A DNA stretch of 64,000 bases from Marsupella aquatica (GCA_973895155.1 OZ316897.1:17050001-17114000); one strand, 5' to 3'. Numbered from the stretch's first letter, positions 44,841-57,776 are shown. Numbers and translations are program-made. The notes: a model not told the origin generated them from the sequence alone.

Positions 44841-46950
44841 CTGACGGTCATGGTTTGTGAGAAACATAAATTTTTGGCGACACAATTTTGGTCATGAGAA
44901 ACCTCCAGGAAATAGCTAGTTTGAGACTCCCCATTATAGTTTGAGACTCCCCATTAGAAAGGGCCTATTAGAAAGGATGATTGGATTGAGGGCAACATAG
45001 AGGGAAGCAAAAAGGACTTTCAGGTGGGTCGGAATGATAGATATGACGTTAGAGAATCAGTGTCAGATACCCTGTCAGATGTTGGAAACCTTATGTAACT
45101 CAGGCTTGAGAGGAATCAGTTGACGATCTCGTAATTGCACCAAACTCCTTTCTAAAAGTAAGGATGGCTTCCGTCGCTCCCACCTAACCATCTGGATTTC
45201 TGGCACGCAGTACAGGTACTTTACGTGTACAAAGTCAAGCTACCATTTTAAACCACTCGTCAGTGGTCTGGCAGGTTGATCCCTTCACGATGGATCGCTT
45301 CGGATGTCTTACTAGCTGATTGATCTGCCAGTGGCATTCTAAAGCCCCATAATCATAGTTGTCTCGATTGAAGTAAAAAATTGCTCAAAATCTATATCCT
45401 TATGACTGGTTTTTTACGATGTCGCTTACCATTATAATTATGAATTGCTGATGCAATGTGGGTTGAATAATCTTCCTGAGTTGCAAGTCCAAATCATGGT
45501 ACTACAACACCACTGATCATAGATGGAATGCATTTTCAGTATTGCTTTATCGATCTTTCCAGCTTCGGGAGAATCGTATTGATGGTTGTGTGCTGCATGG
45601 GTAGCAGTATGCTGAGATTGGACCGGAAGGGATAGTCCCATGGTCAAGTTAAAATGTTTCCAGATTTGTTTTTGCTCACTAGTGTAAAACGATAATGTTG
45701 TGGCTGGAATTCTGCTCAGTACTGGATACAGATACGCTGTCACGCACGTACCTGTGCGGCTATGGTCAAATTTGTACATTGCTAATGATTGCTTCCTTGC
45801 GAAATTGTGTGAGCTCTGGCTTCACCATTAGAGCAGCACTGAATTGCACGGTTGGTATGAATAATTGCAATAAACTGAACGTAGGGAGATGCCAAGGAAC
45901 ATTCTTTCCACGGTAGAGCTTTCATTGACTGGGCACATACATCATTATCGGTCTGAAGAGAATCCCGGGATGGCAAGGTGTCTGAAGTTGTTTTGCATAA
46001 TGCTAATGATGAGAAGACTAACCTTGAGCTTGCTCTGACCCAGAAACTCAACAAGACTGATCCTCTGGTGACGAGAATGATCATTCCGTTCAAACCAAAT
46101 GATCTTAAAGACAATGATGTCGTCCTTCCAAATGCCATTAACAATTGATTAAGGTTTGCCTTTGCAACAAGCATTACATTGCTACAATCTGATCCAGGCC
46201 TAGGTTTTTCAATTATGACTTACAAACTCTAATCTTCAATGAAACTCCAAGTTCTTGTGGCCCAGATTTGATAGAAACTACGCTGACTGAGCCGCTTGGG
46301 GTGGAGAAGAATGAAATCTCTCCCTTCTTAGACGCCAAATGATTCTCCACTCGCTTTAGACAGAGGGACAGATCAATCGAGGACAAAATGAATTCTCACA
46401 TGCAAAATTGAAGAGTTTGTCTGCATCTAACAAAATAAGTTATCGTCAGGCCCAAAGTTTAATCTATAAAATTGAACTAAAGAACTGCACTGGTGTCGAA
46501 TGTGCCCTAGATACAACGAGCCAAAAACGGAATTATCTCATAGATTTTTAAATTAAAAACCCTAGTGTAGAAGGGGTATCAAAGTACACATTGAAGATTC
46601 ATCAGACTTCGTGAAACCCTAAACCATGTATCGTGGAAGTAGATGTTGTGCTTTGGATTAGGAAAATCACTAACTGCCAATTCGATGGGAGGGTTTCTAT
46701 TCCCAACCATGTCGCCTGGGAGAACACAAACAAACGATCACAAATTGAATTCCTCTATTTCTTTCTTCAGCGAGGACATAATCTTAAGACGCGTGAATTA
46801 CCTATTCCCTAACATTGAATCAGTTCCGGAAAGGAGTAGGATAAGAAAAAGTCTCATGCAATGCCTCCTATTTGACTAACAAGCAAAGCATCTAACGACA
46901 TGTGTAACGGATGCATTTGTAAGGAAAGGGACTGGTAAACTTAGTGCTGG
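44841..46950. other. Interval without a supported gene
   Basis: One plus frame at about 45955-46149 reads a charged 60-residue stretch (LALTQKLNKTD) that looks coding-like and could be an exon. No splice partners or family were recognised. Confidence 0.35.
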
Positions 46951-48504
46951 ATGGAGAGGACGGATTATAATCCTTGTGGATATAAATTGTCAAGGGAATG
47001 CACTTTTGATCAAGCAGGCCTTCCCTATGACTTTGGGGATGCGAATGGTTCAAGTACTGGTTCAGAGACCAGTTCCTCATCCAATGAATCTAAGCCCATC
47101 CTAGAATCCAACGGGGAATTCACCCCGTTCCCTGTTCCGAGGACGAGAGGGCGACTTGATGGAAGACTTTGTCTTCCGCAGAGAGAGTTTGGCCACATTT
47201 GGAAGACTCAAAACTATCACTTACTCTCATCAAATTCACTCTTGGGATGCAGAGTGACACCTAGCCTTCACATGTTCATGGTGGTGGAGAGAGGACACAA
47301 ATTACCGATCCCCGATGACCCCTTCCACGATCCTCAGGCCAGGTTAAAAGTGAAATTGAGGGGGAGAGTGGATGGACGCCTTTATAACCCAAAGCTTCAA
47401 ACTCGATTTCACTCTTCCTTGTCGAGGAGTGGACGATTGTCATCCAATGTGGACGGATTCATGACTCCCTCTTCCCAAAGACATGTTCGAACCAATGAAA
47501 TACCAAATTTAGGCCCTCCCAGACTGTCTAGTGTCTCAAGCAATGCCAATTTTGGACACAAAAAGTTGGTCCAAAATGTTGATTCACAACAGCGGGAACC
47601 TGAAAATGAAACTAAATCCCAAGTGCCTAATTCTTGGGATGTATCATCAAGAGTAAGCGTTAGCAAAGAGTTGAACCTAATTAATCCTGAAGAGGAGTGG
47701 GAGATGCCCTGCTGCTGCAAAGAAGGCTCTAAAACTTATGCTCGCAATCGAGATTTCCCACGTCCCTCGAAATGTAAAGAAAAACCTTTGCGACTGAACA
47801 GCACTTCTTTTCCATCTTCATCCAAAGAACAATTTAGAGGAAGAATAGACGCGAGATTGTATACAGCACAAGACATGGAGCCGAAGATGAATGCTCTCAC
47901 GTATAGTTCAGGGGACTCAATGCAAGACTCCCCTTACCAAGATTTAACATACAATGATAACCTTGCTTTGGACGAGAGACTGCTTCCAGAAAGTATCAAC
48001 TTGTACCAAAAGAAGAAGGATATGCTCCTTGAGTTCTTGCAATTGAGGGGAAGGATTGATGCCAGAGTGTTTTCTCCACAAAAGGATGCAATGTGGGGAG
48101 CGAATCATGCTTCCCCTCATCCTTCCACTCAGATGAGAGAGGATGAAATGCTGTCCAAGAAGCTTGAGCCATCCTTCATTCAAGACCTCTACCAAAAGAC
48201 ATTAGTAGCGCATGTTGAGAGCAACAAAGCTGAACAGAGCACCGAGAGGCGAATGACAAGTGAATTCCCATCCAGCTTTGACGCCGAGTTTGCTAATGAG
48301 AGTAACGTACCAAACCTCGAAAACGTTGCTTCTGCATCAACAGATAAAGAAAAAATTGAGGTGGACGAAGACATGCCTAGCACGTCAAAGGAAGAGAGAG
48401 TAGGAAAATCAAAGTCTTCTTCGCCTATGCAAGCCTCCACAAGCTCAATTCAAACTAGGGAAGATCAGCAAGATATATATCTAGAGCGAAGGGCAAGTTT
48501 TTAG
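46951..48504 (+). CDS. Unrecognised 517-aa protein with four RGRxDxR repeats
   Basis: An ATG-initiated single open frame of 517 codons, uninterrupted, on the strand of the following F-box gene. I do not recognise the family. It is Ser-rich and hydrophilic, without membrane segments or signal peptide. Its main feature is a short motif R-G-R-[LVI]-D-[GA]-R-[LV]-[CYF] followed two residues later by Q or K, at residues 66, 137, 296 and 366. Between them lies a Cys cluster (PCCC, 253-256). The C-terminus is acidic and Ser/Thr-rich. The repeats suggest short linear binding motifs separated by disordered linkers; this is inference. Length and clean frame argue for a real gene. No TATA or intron evidence was found. 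Confidence 0.7.
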   Translation: MERTDYNPCGYKLSRECTFDQAGLPYDFGDANGSSTGSETSSSSNESKPILESNGEFTPFPVPRTRGRLDGRLCLPQREFGHIWKTQNYHLLSSNSLLGCRVTPSLHMFMVVERGHKLPIPDDPFHDPQARLKVKLRGRVDGRLYNPKLQTRFHSSLSRSGRLSSNVDGFMTPSSQRHVRTNEIPNLGPPRLSSVSSNANFGHKKLVQNVDSQQREPENETKSQVPNSWDVSSRVSVSKELNLINPEEEWEMPCCCKEGSKTYARNRDFPRPSKCKEKPLRLNSTSFPSSSKEQFRGRIDARLYTAQDMEPKMNALTYSSGDSMQDSPYQDLTYNDNLALDERLLPESINLYQKKKDMLLEFLQLRGRIDARVFSPQKDAMWGANHASPHPSTQMREDEMLSKKLEPSFIQDLYQKTLVAHVESNKAEQSTERRMTSEFPSSFDAEFANESNVPNLENVASASTDKEKIEVDEDMPSTSKEERVGKSKSSSPMQASTSSIQTREDQQDIYLERRASF

Positions 48505-49689
48505 GGGGACAAGGGGACAGTTTATCAAAACCACCCGGTCATAGACAGCATTCAGGATCGCCTCAAATGTTTCGCATACGTTCCCCTTACCCTTGACGGG
48601 TGTTTTGTGTTTGGGTTTGGCGTTTTACGTTTCATTCTTCCGTCTATAGCTCCTACCGTAACGCATGTTAGTAGTGTGGCAAGGATGGCCCTCGTTTGTT
48701 AATCTGGATAGCATAAACCAAGTGCCTTCAGAGCCCAAAACCCGGATGGGCCGGCCTCGATGGTGGTCGAGAAGAATCTCGGCTGTCGGATGTATTTGAG
48801 TATGGGCTGGTCGCAGGGCCAATGGGTCTCTGCTGATTGGGTTCTTAACCCACAACATCAGGAAGTTAGGAATGTCGTCAGTTATTCATCTCCTCCCCGA
48901 AATATTGGCAATAGTAAAATCCTTTCCAACAGATTGGTTGTTCGGGTCTCCATCCATATGTCAAGCTGGTGTTTGCGTATGTGATCGCAATGAACAGGAA
49001 GCACCTATTTTAGCAACCCGTACTCTTCCCACTTCTCTGTCCCTGATTACGAGCGGGGAGTGATGAGTAGCCGGGGATTAGGCAAGATCCTCGCATTACA
49101 GTGGTTGTTTGAACTGGAACCCTTAGACTGAAGTTTGACAGATTGAGGCATAAATACGAGAAGGGGTTTTTGGAAATGATGATTCTCTGTCCAAACTTCG
49201 CTGTGTTATGTGAACGGAGGTATGACTGGATTTTCTGGGCCTGATCCGAAGTCATGCGAGACCTCTGACATGGGCTTTGTGTCTCACAGGTTGGGCACAA
49301 ATGTATGTGGACCGGAAACAGGAAGAAGAAAGTCCTCAGATGCTAAGTATCACTTCAATCTGCAGCTCCTAATTTCGTGGCGTGATTCGTTGGTGTTAGC
49401 AGTCCAGTAACTGTTTCACCTGTAAAGCGCCTTTCTCTTTCTCTTCGTCCCTCTGTGTATCTCTGGGCTGGGACCCGGGACTCCCTCCCACGCTGTTTGA
49501 TGGATCACTTCGCGAGCTATTTCATCGTCATGACTATTTGCTGAGATCCCTGTTTCTGATTGATTGAAGTTATGATCACTACTCTAACGCTTTTTCCTTC
49601 CCATGGTCCATGTCTGCTTGAGGATCTTAGACTAGCGTCTCTAGAGTAGGATTTGGAGTAAATGAGCGAGCCCTTGAACGCTTTCCATC
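48505..49689. other. Intergenic region before the F-box gene
   Basis: No coding signs. It should contain the 3' end of the preceding gene and the promoter and 5' leader of the F-box gene. A pyrimidine-rich tract (TTTCTCTTTCTCTTCGTCCC) lies near 49430-49450. Confidence 0.4.
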
Positions 49690-51000
49690 ATGAACCTTCG
49701 TGAATCGGCTGCTGTCAATTGCCATCCTTACGACAAGGATAGTGAGGAGGATGGACATGACTGGGAATCTCTTACCGAGGACTTACATGTCATGGTGCTT
49801 ACCAAGCTTCCTTTCTTCAGCCTCATGAGATTTCGTACCGTATGCAAGAAATGGAATTCGCTCATCCTTTCTCGGGAAATCACTCCCCTTGGTACGAAGT
49901 TCACACCCAAAACCGTGCCAATCTACTTTAGCCATGGGCCGCTGATATTGTTTGATTCCAGAAAGAACATATGGCAGGAGCAGAGCCTGGAATTCATACA
50001 ATATCCGCGCCACACGTTGTCTCTACTGGTATCAGCGGTTGGGCTGCTCTGTTTCAAGACAAGCTTCACGGGAGAGTTAATTGTGTGCAATCCAATCTCG
50101 ATGCGATGCAGGTACTTGACACTTCCCAGGGGATTCGATAGCCAGGCCCTCACTGATCCACTACCAGACCTTTCCAAGCCAGTTGTAACTCTAGAAGGTG
50201 GTAAAGAAGCTATAGAAGCATTCCAACGCTCTTGTGGAAAAGAGGTTGTGGTGGGTTTACTTACGGAGACGCACAAACAGTGGTACAAGCTTGTCATTGC
50301 AGGGATATCCAATGGTTCTCGAAGGACAACCCTGGTGTATGATTCCTTCATGCACCAATGGAAGGAGGGCGGTGCAGTACCCCAAGGAATCAGATTCTGG
50401 GAGTCGGGGAAGAATGTGAACCTCAACGGTTATTTGTACTGCATCACATTCACAGCTGGTATCCTTAGTGGAGAATGTAATCTGGACTGGCCTTGGAGTG
50501 TGGTGAGATACGACTCATCAAACGATGCTTGGACTGAAATCCGACTCAGAACTCGAGGTTCTATCCTACCACAGCTGGTTGAGCACCGTGGCCGAATTCT
50601 GGTCATCCAAAGAAATGGAAAGGCGGAGAATGAAATCTCCTTCTCCGAGATCAAAGAGGACGGACCAATGCTCTTCTTGATTACTAGACATATGCCCTCC
50701 ACATTGTTCCCCCCTATCACCCGAAAGAGATGTCCTATGATCATGCAAGACTGGTGTGTGGGATCAGGAGATTGGCTATATATTGCTAGTCGACGCAGGG
50801 GACATGAAAATGAGGGGTCGCATTCTCCTCGTGGTTTGACTGTAGTGGCTCACAATTTTACTAGCAATACCTGGATCCTATTGCCCACCTTGATGGACGA
50901 ACCTAGACTATGTGCTCATTTCTCTGCCACACTGAACGGCTATTACTCCCCCACTTGGTTACATGCGTTCGAGCCGTCTCTTTGTGCTGCCATTTGGTAG
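49690..51000 (+). CDS. F-box/kelch-type protein
   Basis: A single exon from ATG 49690, 436 residues. The F-box is at about residues 25-65 (WESLTEDLHVMVLTKLPFFSLMRFRTVCKKW), the segment that binds SKP1 in SCF ubiquitin ligases. The remainder has kelch/galactose-oxidase-like blades, with landmarks GLLCF, VCNPISMRCRYLTLP, YKLVIAG, LVYDSFMHQWKEGG, WPWSVVRYD and DWCVGSGDWLYIASRR. Length fits the plant F-box/kelch family (350-450). Its paralog at 52803-55085 is convergent and carries an intron at the point where this gene reads straight through. The substrate is unknown. Confidence 0.85.
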   Translation: MNLRESAAVNCHPYDKDSEEDGHDWESLTEDLHVMVLTKLPFFSLMRFRTVCKKWNSLILSREITPLGTKFTPKTVPIYFSHGPLILFDSRKNIWQEQSLEFIQYPRHTLSLLVSAVGLLCFKTSFTGELIVCNPISMRCRYLTLPRGFDSQALTDPLPDLSKPVVTLEGGKEAIEAFQRSCGKEVVVGLLTETHKQWYKLVIAGISNGSRRTTLVYDSFMHQWKEGGAVPQGIRFWESGKNVNLNGYLYCITFTAGILSGECNLDWPWSVVRYDSSNDAWTEIRLRTRGSILPQLVEHRGRILVIQRNGKAENEISFSEIKEDGPMLFLITRHMPSTLFPPITRKRCPMIMQDWCVGSGDWLYIASRRRGHENEGSHSPRGLTVVAHNFTSNTWILLPTLMDEPRLCAHFSATLNGYYSPTWLHAFEPSLCAAIW

Positions 51001-52802
51001 ATTGTTGCAACTGAATATCTTATCCGCCCATGGTCACTCGTCTCTCGCAGAAAGGAGGGGAGGCTGTCATACTTGTTTCCCGTGTATCAGATTGGTTCAT
51101 GCTTTGCTGGTGTAGAATTGAGAAACCGAAAGCAATATTAACTCCTCGGTATCACAGCTGCTTTTCCAGAATGAACACTTTCAGCCAGTACTTCAAGCGT
51201 TTGTGTGGCTAGGTGGCTGAATTCTGAAGTACACATTATTCTAGGTCAAGATACTGGTGCCTATTCCCAACCTTTCTACTTTTGTACCGGAAGTGATACC
51301 GTGTTGGTTTTCCCTGTATTAATGCTTCGCGGTTAGGCGATTCATGAAAGATAGACTACATTCGTTGCTTGTTATGAGTTAATCGGAGGGAGCTGACAAT
51401 TTTCTAGAGCCTGAAGCTATTCGGAAGTTTCTGGAAATGCTTCTATACCTCGGCCAGATTCACAGCAGGTTGTCTGATCGCCTCATCTATTGCGGAACTG
51501 TGTAACTGAATGGCGCAATCTAGAAGCTCCTCCAGTTACTGTCAGGCAAATTGAAGCCATAAAACATCTGACATTTCTGTGAATTACAATAGCTAGAACA
51601 TTTTCTGGATTCCTTGAAAGAATCTCTGCTTTGATTCATGTCAATGGAACGCATTAATTCAGGCTCATTTAAAAGTAGAGGTAATAAATCTTTAGCCCGT
51701 GGCTTCTTGGAAGTTGGATGGATCATTACAATAGGAATCTTGCGTCCGCTCATTGCTTCAACATGCTCATCGCTAGCTCAAGCGATGTCTTTAACCCGCT
51801 TCTATCATGTTTGTAATCACCAGGATCATTACTACAGTTTATTCGGAAAAAAAACAAATAACTTTCTGAAACTTGCAAATGGACAGTCTCCGTTCGCACA
51901 GCTTCCGGTTGTTCGTAACCTTCGGTGGGTCAGCTGCATTGTGTGTTCAATTTCATATTTTGGATTGCATCACGGAGTTTGCCATCAGAATAATCCTGTA
52001 GTCCGTCTCATAGCTCATCTTGATAAGAAAGTGTGCACTCAAGTTAGCTGTTGATTGTAATGCACTTCGCGTTGTAAAGCACCAGCCCTGTGTCTATGAA
52101 AGGAACAGATTTTGAACGATAACTCTAGATCACTATCACAAAATATCTTCTAGTGTAGAATCTACTCATTGAAGGGATTATCTGCTACACATACTTCAAA
52201 CCTGGTCGCTCAACACTTCAGGAGTCTTGGTTTCGCGACTCTTGTATACGCATAGTACGAGGTACCTTGTCACATAATTCGGGTTCCTATTCTGATTTGT
52301 TCCTGTGGACAGTTCTTGGGAGTTCGAGGAAAGTATGATGCTGTTCCATTTCTTGCAACACGAAGTAATGTGATCAAGTCGAGAAACGGAAGGTTGGAAT
52401 TAAATTGAATCGCATTCAAAGTTGATAATGAATGATGAAATTCAACGAGATCATCCCACCGTTCATGTCCTCCTGAATAGTTATCATCTTTCAGGAGGAT
52501 TTGAGAGAGTCAGTCAATCCAGAATAGAGTTTGCTCTCTGCGAGATCGCATTCCAAGACATCTGAAAGGAGAACTTGTAACCTACAGCTGATAATAAACT
52601 CGGCAGGCATCACGTACACTCGAGACAACAATGACTAGTCGAAAGAAATTGTCTCGAAATTGTCTCGATGTTTCAATCGTAGCTTGAACTTTGTAACCAG
52701 TCATGGTAGACAAAATCATTCTTCATTCGATAGGACGTGCTGCCATAATGGAAAATACTCTTCTGTGTAGAGGTCTACTATTAAGTTGGTTCACTGGATT
52801 GC
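51001..52802. other. Region between the convergent F-box genes
   Basis: It holds the 3' regions of both genes. An ATG frame at 51638-52054 (138 codons) has no recognisable domain and is probably fortuitous. It also contains the F-box fragment reported at 52318-52400. Confidence 0.4.
52318..52400 (-). pseudogene. 80-bp F-box gene fragment
   Basis: Nearly identical to 54625-54704 inside the neighbouring gene, in the same orientation. It covers the codons of the F-box end (SRRVCKKWNSIILS-like). It is an isolated scrap of the F-box exon placed about 400 bp past that gene's stop codon, so it is a remnant of a tandem or template-switch duplication. Confidence 0.75.
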
Positions 52803-55085
52803 TCACGGCAGGGCAGTCAGCGAAGGCGCAATCACATGAAGCGACCTAGCAGGATAGTAACCTCCATCCAAGTTCAAAGTGGGGAGGGTGGTCCAGGAGT
52901 CGAGTGTGAAGTCATGAGCCAACATCGCCAAGCTTCTTCCTTTGGTCTTGGAAGAACCATCACCCTTCCGTTCCTGACCTGCTATGTACAACAAATCACC
53001 CTGTCCCACGCACCAGTCCTCGATGATCTGGCTCGACCTCGCTTTATCACGAGAGAAGAACCCCAGAGGTAGGGTTTTGGCCTGCAGCCACGACATTGTC
53101 CCGGATTCTTCTTCTACCTGTGAGAATGTGATCTCATTCGAGTGATTCCCTTCAGAGAAATGCCTTTGTAGCAGCAGGACTTTGCCATTGTGCTCCACGA
53201 GTTGTGATAAAACTGTGCCCCTTTTGATGATCTTCACCTGGCTCCACATGTCGGTCCCAACGTTGTATCTTATGACACTCCAGGGCTGGTCCAGATCACA
53301 GTAGCCTTTGGGCAACCCAATGCTGTACGTTATGCAGTAGAAATATCCACGGCTGTAGACGACCTTGCCTGATTCCCAGAACCTGACTCCTCTGGGAACA
53401 TCTCCACCTTTCTTCCACAGATTTGTAAGAGAGTCGTACAACAAAGTCCATCGCTGGTCCCCGTCTAGAATTCCAGCCACTATCAATTTATAGCTCCTGG
53501 AATGCCTATCGTTGATTATGCCCACCACTACTTCTTTGCCGTAGGACCTTAGAAAGGCATCAATGGCAGCCCTTCCACCCTCCTTTGTGGGCACTGGTCT
53601 GTTCGAGAGTGCACTTGCACCTGTGAGCCATGGAGTCCACACGAATGCCACAAAAAAGATCCAGAAGTCAGTTCCTCGGTAAGAACATCACAATATGCTC
53701 GTGACCCCCAATCCATGGCGTTCCAATTTATTCCCAATAAATACCCACCGAAGGAGTGGTGCTATAGACAAAAATCTGAACTTCAAGGAATCCATCTTCA
53801 ATCATTGAATAGCTTGCATGTTATTTATCTTCACTTGAATTCTAAACTGGCGGTTGCTCTTTAAAAACTCAACGATCTAAGCATGAGCACATTGAGGATG
53901 AGATTTATGTACGAATTACGCTGCTTGTCAATCGTTTGAACCTCTACCGTTCAGATGATAAAAAGAAAATGTCAACTTCTTCGCAAACTCTGAAACAATT
54001 AGATTTCATGAAGCAACACCCACAGTCAGTCGTAGTGCTTGAGGTCTTTATATCTTTGTTTTGCCTTTCTCTTTTTCTGACTAGGAACTCTGTGACCCCT
54101 ATTCCTAGTAATTGCTACTCTTCATTGATTTGAAGTCTTTGGGTCCGTCTTGGGATCAATTATAGCTCTGCCATTGCCGAGGAATGATTGATGACCAGCA
54201 ATGATCACTCCAGTCTGGGCAATGTCAAACCTCATTAATGATTATTGCTGGGCCAGGAATAATTGATGGACCCAGTCTTGAATTGGGTTTATCTGAGACA
54301 TAAATCATAACTTTCCCGTTGTCCAAGAATGATTGATTCTGACCTCTGATGTTATCGAGAGTGATCCCTGGTGGCAATGGAACACGTTTCCATCGCCTGG
54401 TTATGGGATTGCAAACGATGAAATCCTTCGACAACAGGTCTTGGAAGCAAAGCAGGCCTCGACTGCACACTTCCAAGGAAAGCGATTCAGGAGCCACTGG
54501 CAGAAATCCAAGCGACTGTTCTTCCCAGAGGTTCTTCTTAGAGTTGAAGATGACCAGAAATCCCTCGTCGAAGTGGAGGGGGACGCACTTGGGGGAGAGG
54601 TTGTCATGCATCCCACCACTAGGCAAGTTCGAGGAAAGTATGATGCTGTTCCATTTCTTGCACACACGACGTGATGTGATCAAGTCGAGAAACGGAAGGT
54701 TGGAGAACACGAGAGCCTGCAGGTCGATGGTCAGTGAATTCCACAGAGATGAAGGAAAAGAAGGTAAATCGCTGCCGCTGCTGGTACTCGCCATGTCCTC
54801 AGTATTTTGTTTCTGATCGGACACGCCATTTTGCTCGTCGTTAGCAACATGATCGCTCCCGTTGTCCGGCACATGTGTTCCTGTGGAAAGGCCTGGTGCT
54901 TTGCTCGAGGATCTACTTGGACGGGAGTTGGAATGAGACCCAGGCGAAACTGCTATTCTCATGAGCTTATCGCATTTCAAAGAGAGGCGTGGTCCGTGGC
55001 CAAAGGACTGGATGACCATCTTCGAAGACATGGCATAGAGTGATGGAGGACGGCAACTCCTCAGTCTGGCTCGGTTGGGCTTCAT
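52803..55085 (-). CDS. F-box/kelch-type protein, paralog with one intron
   Basis: Exons 55085-54344 and 53620-52803 with a 723-bp GT-AG intron (donor AGAG|GTCAGA, acceptor CTCACAG|GTGC) join to 520 codons, i.e. 519 residues. I chose ATG 55083-55085; another in-frame ATG lies about 20 codons on. The N-terminal 110 residues are basic and Ser-rich, longer than in the paralog. The F-box follows (SSLWNSLTIDLQALVFSNLPFLDLITSRRVCKKW). Exon 2 has blades matching the 49690 gene: GKEVVVG, YKLIVAG, RGVRFWESGK, QPWSVIRYN, DWCVGQGDLLYIAG. Expected role as an SCF adaptor by family. The exact splice sites are predicted, but phase and paralog alignment agree. Confidence 0.8.
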
Positions 55086-57776
55086 GACTTGCTTACCAGA
55101 TGGGACATCAAACAGCACTTAGCAGAATGTCCCCGGAAATTAAAATGATCCGTCCATGAAGCGATCTGTCGGGATGAACGAAGGAAAGGTTCAAAGAGAA
55201 CAGAATTAATGATCCGGATTGCATTTTGCACACGCGTTGAGAATGTCACTAGACAGGATGGAACATCGAAAGGTTTGGTTCCTATCTGCTCAATGGAGAA
55301 TGAACCTCTCGATCATTTGCTCACGAGAAAACATCGTTGCTTGGAGAGCTATAAGTAAATGCGTCAGATCTGTCCAATGTTCTGTCTGGAGATGGACTTG
55401 TGAGCGTTAATGCGCCTGAAGCAAGACACATGGTTGCGTTCGTGTACCATGCGGGCAGTTCCAGACTAAGTACCGTATAGCCTTGGCTCTTATGGACTTA
55501 TACCCAACAGCAAAGCCCGGACTCCAATTCTGGGTCTGGCTGGCGATTCCTGTTAACGATACAGTTATGCAAACTCAAGGCAGTTGGAGTCTTCCTCCGT
55601 TTCTTTTTTGTGCAACGGAACGGTAGTGATTTGCAGACTTGTGATATAACCAGCAAATTCGGCGAGTGCTGTAGAATGTGTCTGAAACTAGAATCTTCCA
55701 GCAACCCGCAGAAAGTAGACCTCTGTTTTCTAGGTCACCTTTGATCCACCCAGCCGCAAGATTTGGCTGCAACATCGTTGGTACTTTCCGGTTCCTTTCT
55801 GGTCCAAAGCTGTGTTCTTCAAAAATTTATAATCAGCCACACTACCATAAGTTAACGATACTAAACATCTAGCAGGGAATCCTGGACAGGACACAATCAA
55901 GCCGTGGATATCGCGAGCATGGTCGGTTGCGTCTGGAAATGTTGTCTCCTCCGAGTCGTTTTCCCGTGACATGAATGGTTCCCAAAATCCTTCCATTTCA
56001 GATAACTTGCAATGACTCAAAAGGTATGAAAGAATCCAGCAAGATTGATGTGATCTCTGAGTACAACGTGGAGGTCTCCATCACGCCTAAAGGTTTTGCG
56101 TTTACTTCACGGATATCTTTGGGTTTGTGATCTTTGACGACAGAGAAACTGTGGCTTTGGTTTCCATGCACAGGAGTTTGCACTAATAACGAATCTGCTC
56201 ATTGTGAGTTTGCTGTAAAGCAATATCCCTGATTATTGCGTGACCACCTTTCGCGACATGAGATGCTGATGGCTCAAAAGAGCACTTGCCATACTTTCAA
56301 TGAAGTCTGAAATTGAATAATTACTTCCATTCCACTTAAATCCCTGGATCGACCTTGATTTCCATTCGGATCAAAGGGTATTTAGAGATAATTGCTTAGA
56401 TCGAGCTCCCAGAGAACGCAGAGGCATGGCTGTGCCCGATTTGCAAATGTCTAGCTTCAAGATGAAAGGTTTTTCTATTATGCCAGGTACTGGACGTGAA
56501 CTACTGTATATCAGCTTGTACTTCAAAAATTAATTCGGCGCCCCGGAAGCCAGAAAGACATCTAAACTAATGGTACGTTGATTGCAAGGTGTGCTCGGCT
56601 GATCGAGGGACCGGAGTGCCGGACGTAGGTGAGTCAAAGTTGAACGATGGCATCATAATGTACGGGAGCATACGGTGAGCAGGTATCGATCACCTTCACG
56701 TCGTCCTTCAAGAAGTTTCTATGATTCTAGATTGTCATGAGTACTGGAGGACATTTTGCATCAATGCAACTTCGGAGAGGCCACAGTCATATCCACTTGT
56801 CATAAATTTGACGGGAACAAGTCTCGTCATATTTATATGTCTACATATCAGGCACACACGGTGCGTTGTCAAGGCCACCAGCTGTTATGCTAGTTCCATC
56901 AATCAATAAATGATCCTTCGAAAAACTGTGATCATAAAATCTACTGCGCCCACAATAGTCTGTTAGTTGTGGACCCATGTGAGCCCTAGTCGTCAATCGA
57001 AACCGAATTGGCTTCCGGAAAGTGTTGGATTAGACTGTTGAGTGAATGAATCTTGTGATCAAAGAACTCGTTCACAGGACTGTTATCGCAATGCGCAGAA
57101 GAGTTGAGAATTGAGAACGGTGACGAGCACTTCTCAGTCAGCCATTCGGTATAATCAGCGTAGTCTGTATCGTAAGTGTTGTCGTTTTCATCGGTGAGAT
57201 ACACGAAAAAGTACAACTGAAGCACCAAATTGAGGCTGGTAAATAAAACAGTACCGACGTCAAACGAACGGGTTACACAAAGTTTCGTTTTGAATTTGGC
57301 TCTGCCACCTTGATTCTTCTAACATGGTTCGTCGAAACGAGAAGCGAAAAGTTTCAGATGTGGGAGCGAGATTGTGCAGAAGAAGGTCGTAGCTATAGGA
57401 AATCATCCCGATCAACTCTTCCAGGTTGGTGAGTTCTACACAAGTGTACAACACAGCCAAAACGGGGAAATCTGGACTCGTCAGCTACCTTTACTCATAT
57501 CCAATTCCATCAATGAGGTACTCTGTTCTCAGTGAGATGTTTGTCGAGAACTTAACTCTACTGGGAAATTCTTCGCAGACTTTTTGCAGGCTGAGGATAA
57601 CTTACTAGTCCATAATGCTGATTTGAGCTGGATTGGATCGAGCTGGATTGACTCGCATGATCAATATATACGCACGACCGTAGGCTCTACATACTACATT
57701 TACACGAGATGCAGGCCAACCTTTGGACACAGAAAACTTGCTGCGATTCACTCGGGATTGTATCGAACGCCATCAT
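55086..57776. other. Interval without a supported gene
   Basis: Only short overlapping open frames of 60-96 codons with no recognisable products. Confidence 0.4.

Noticed and set aside
51638-52054. 138-codon ATG frame between the F-box genes
   Set aside because: No domain, and it lies in the expected 3' region of the convergent genes.
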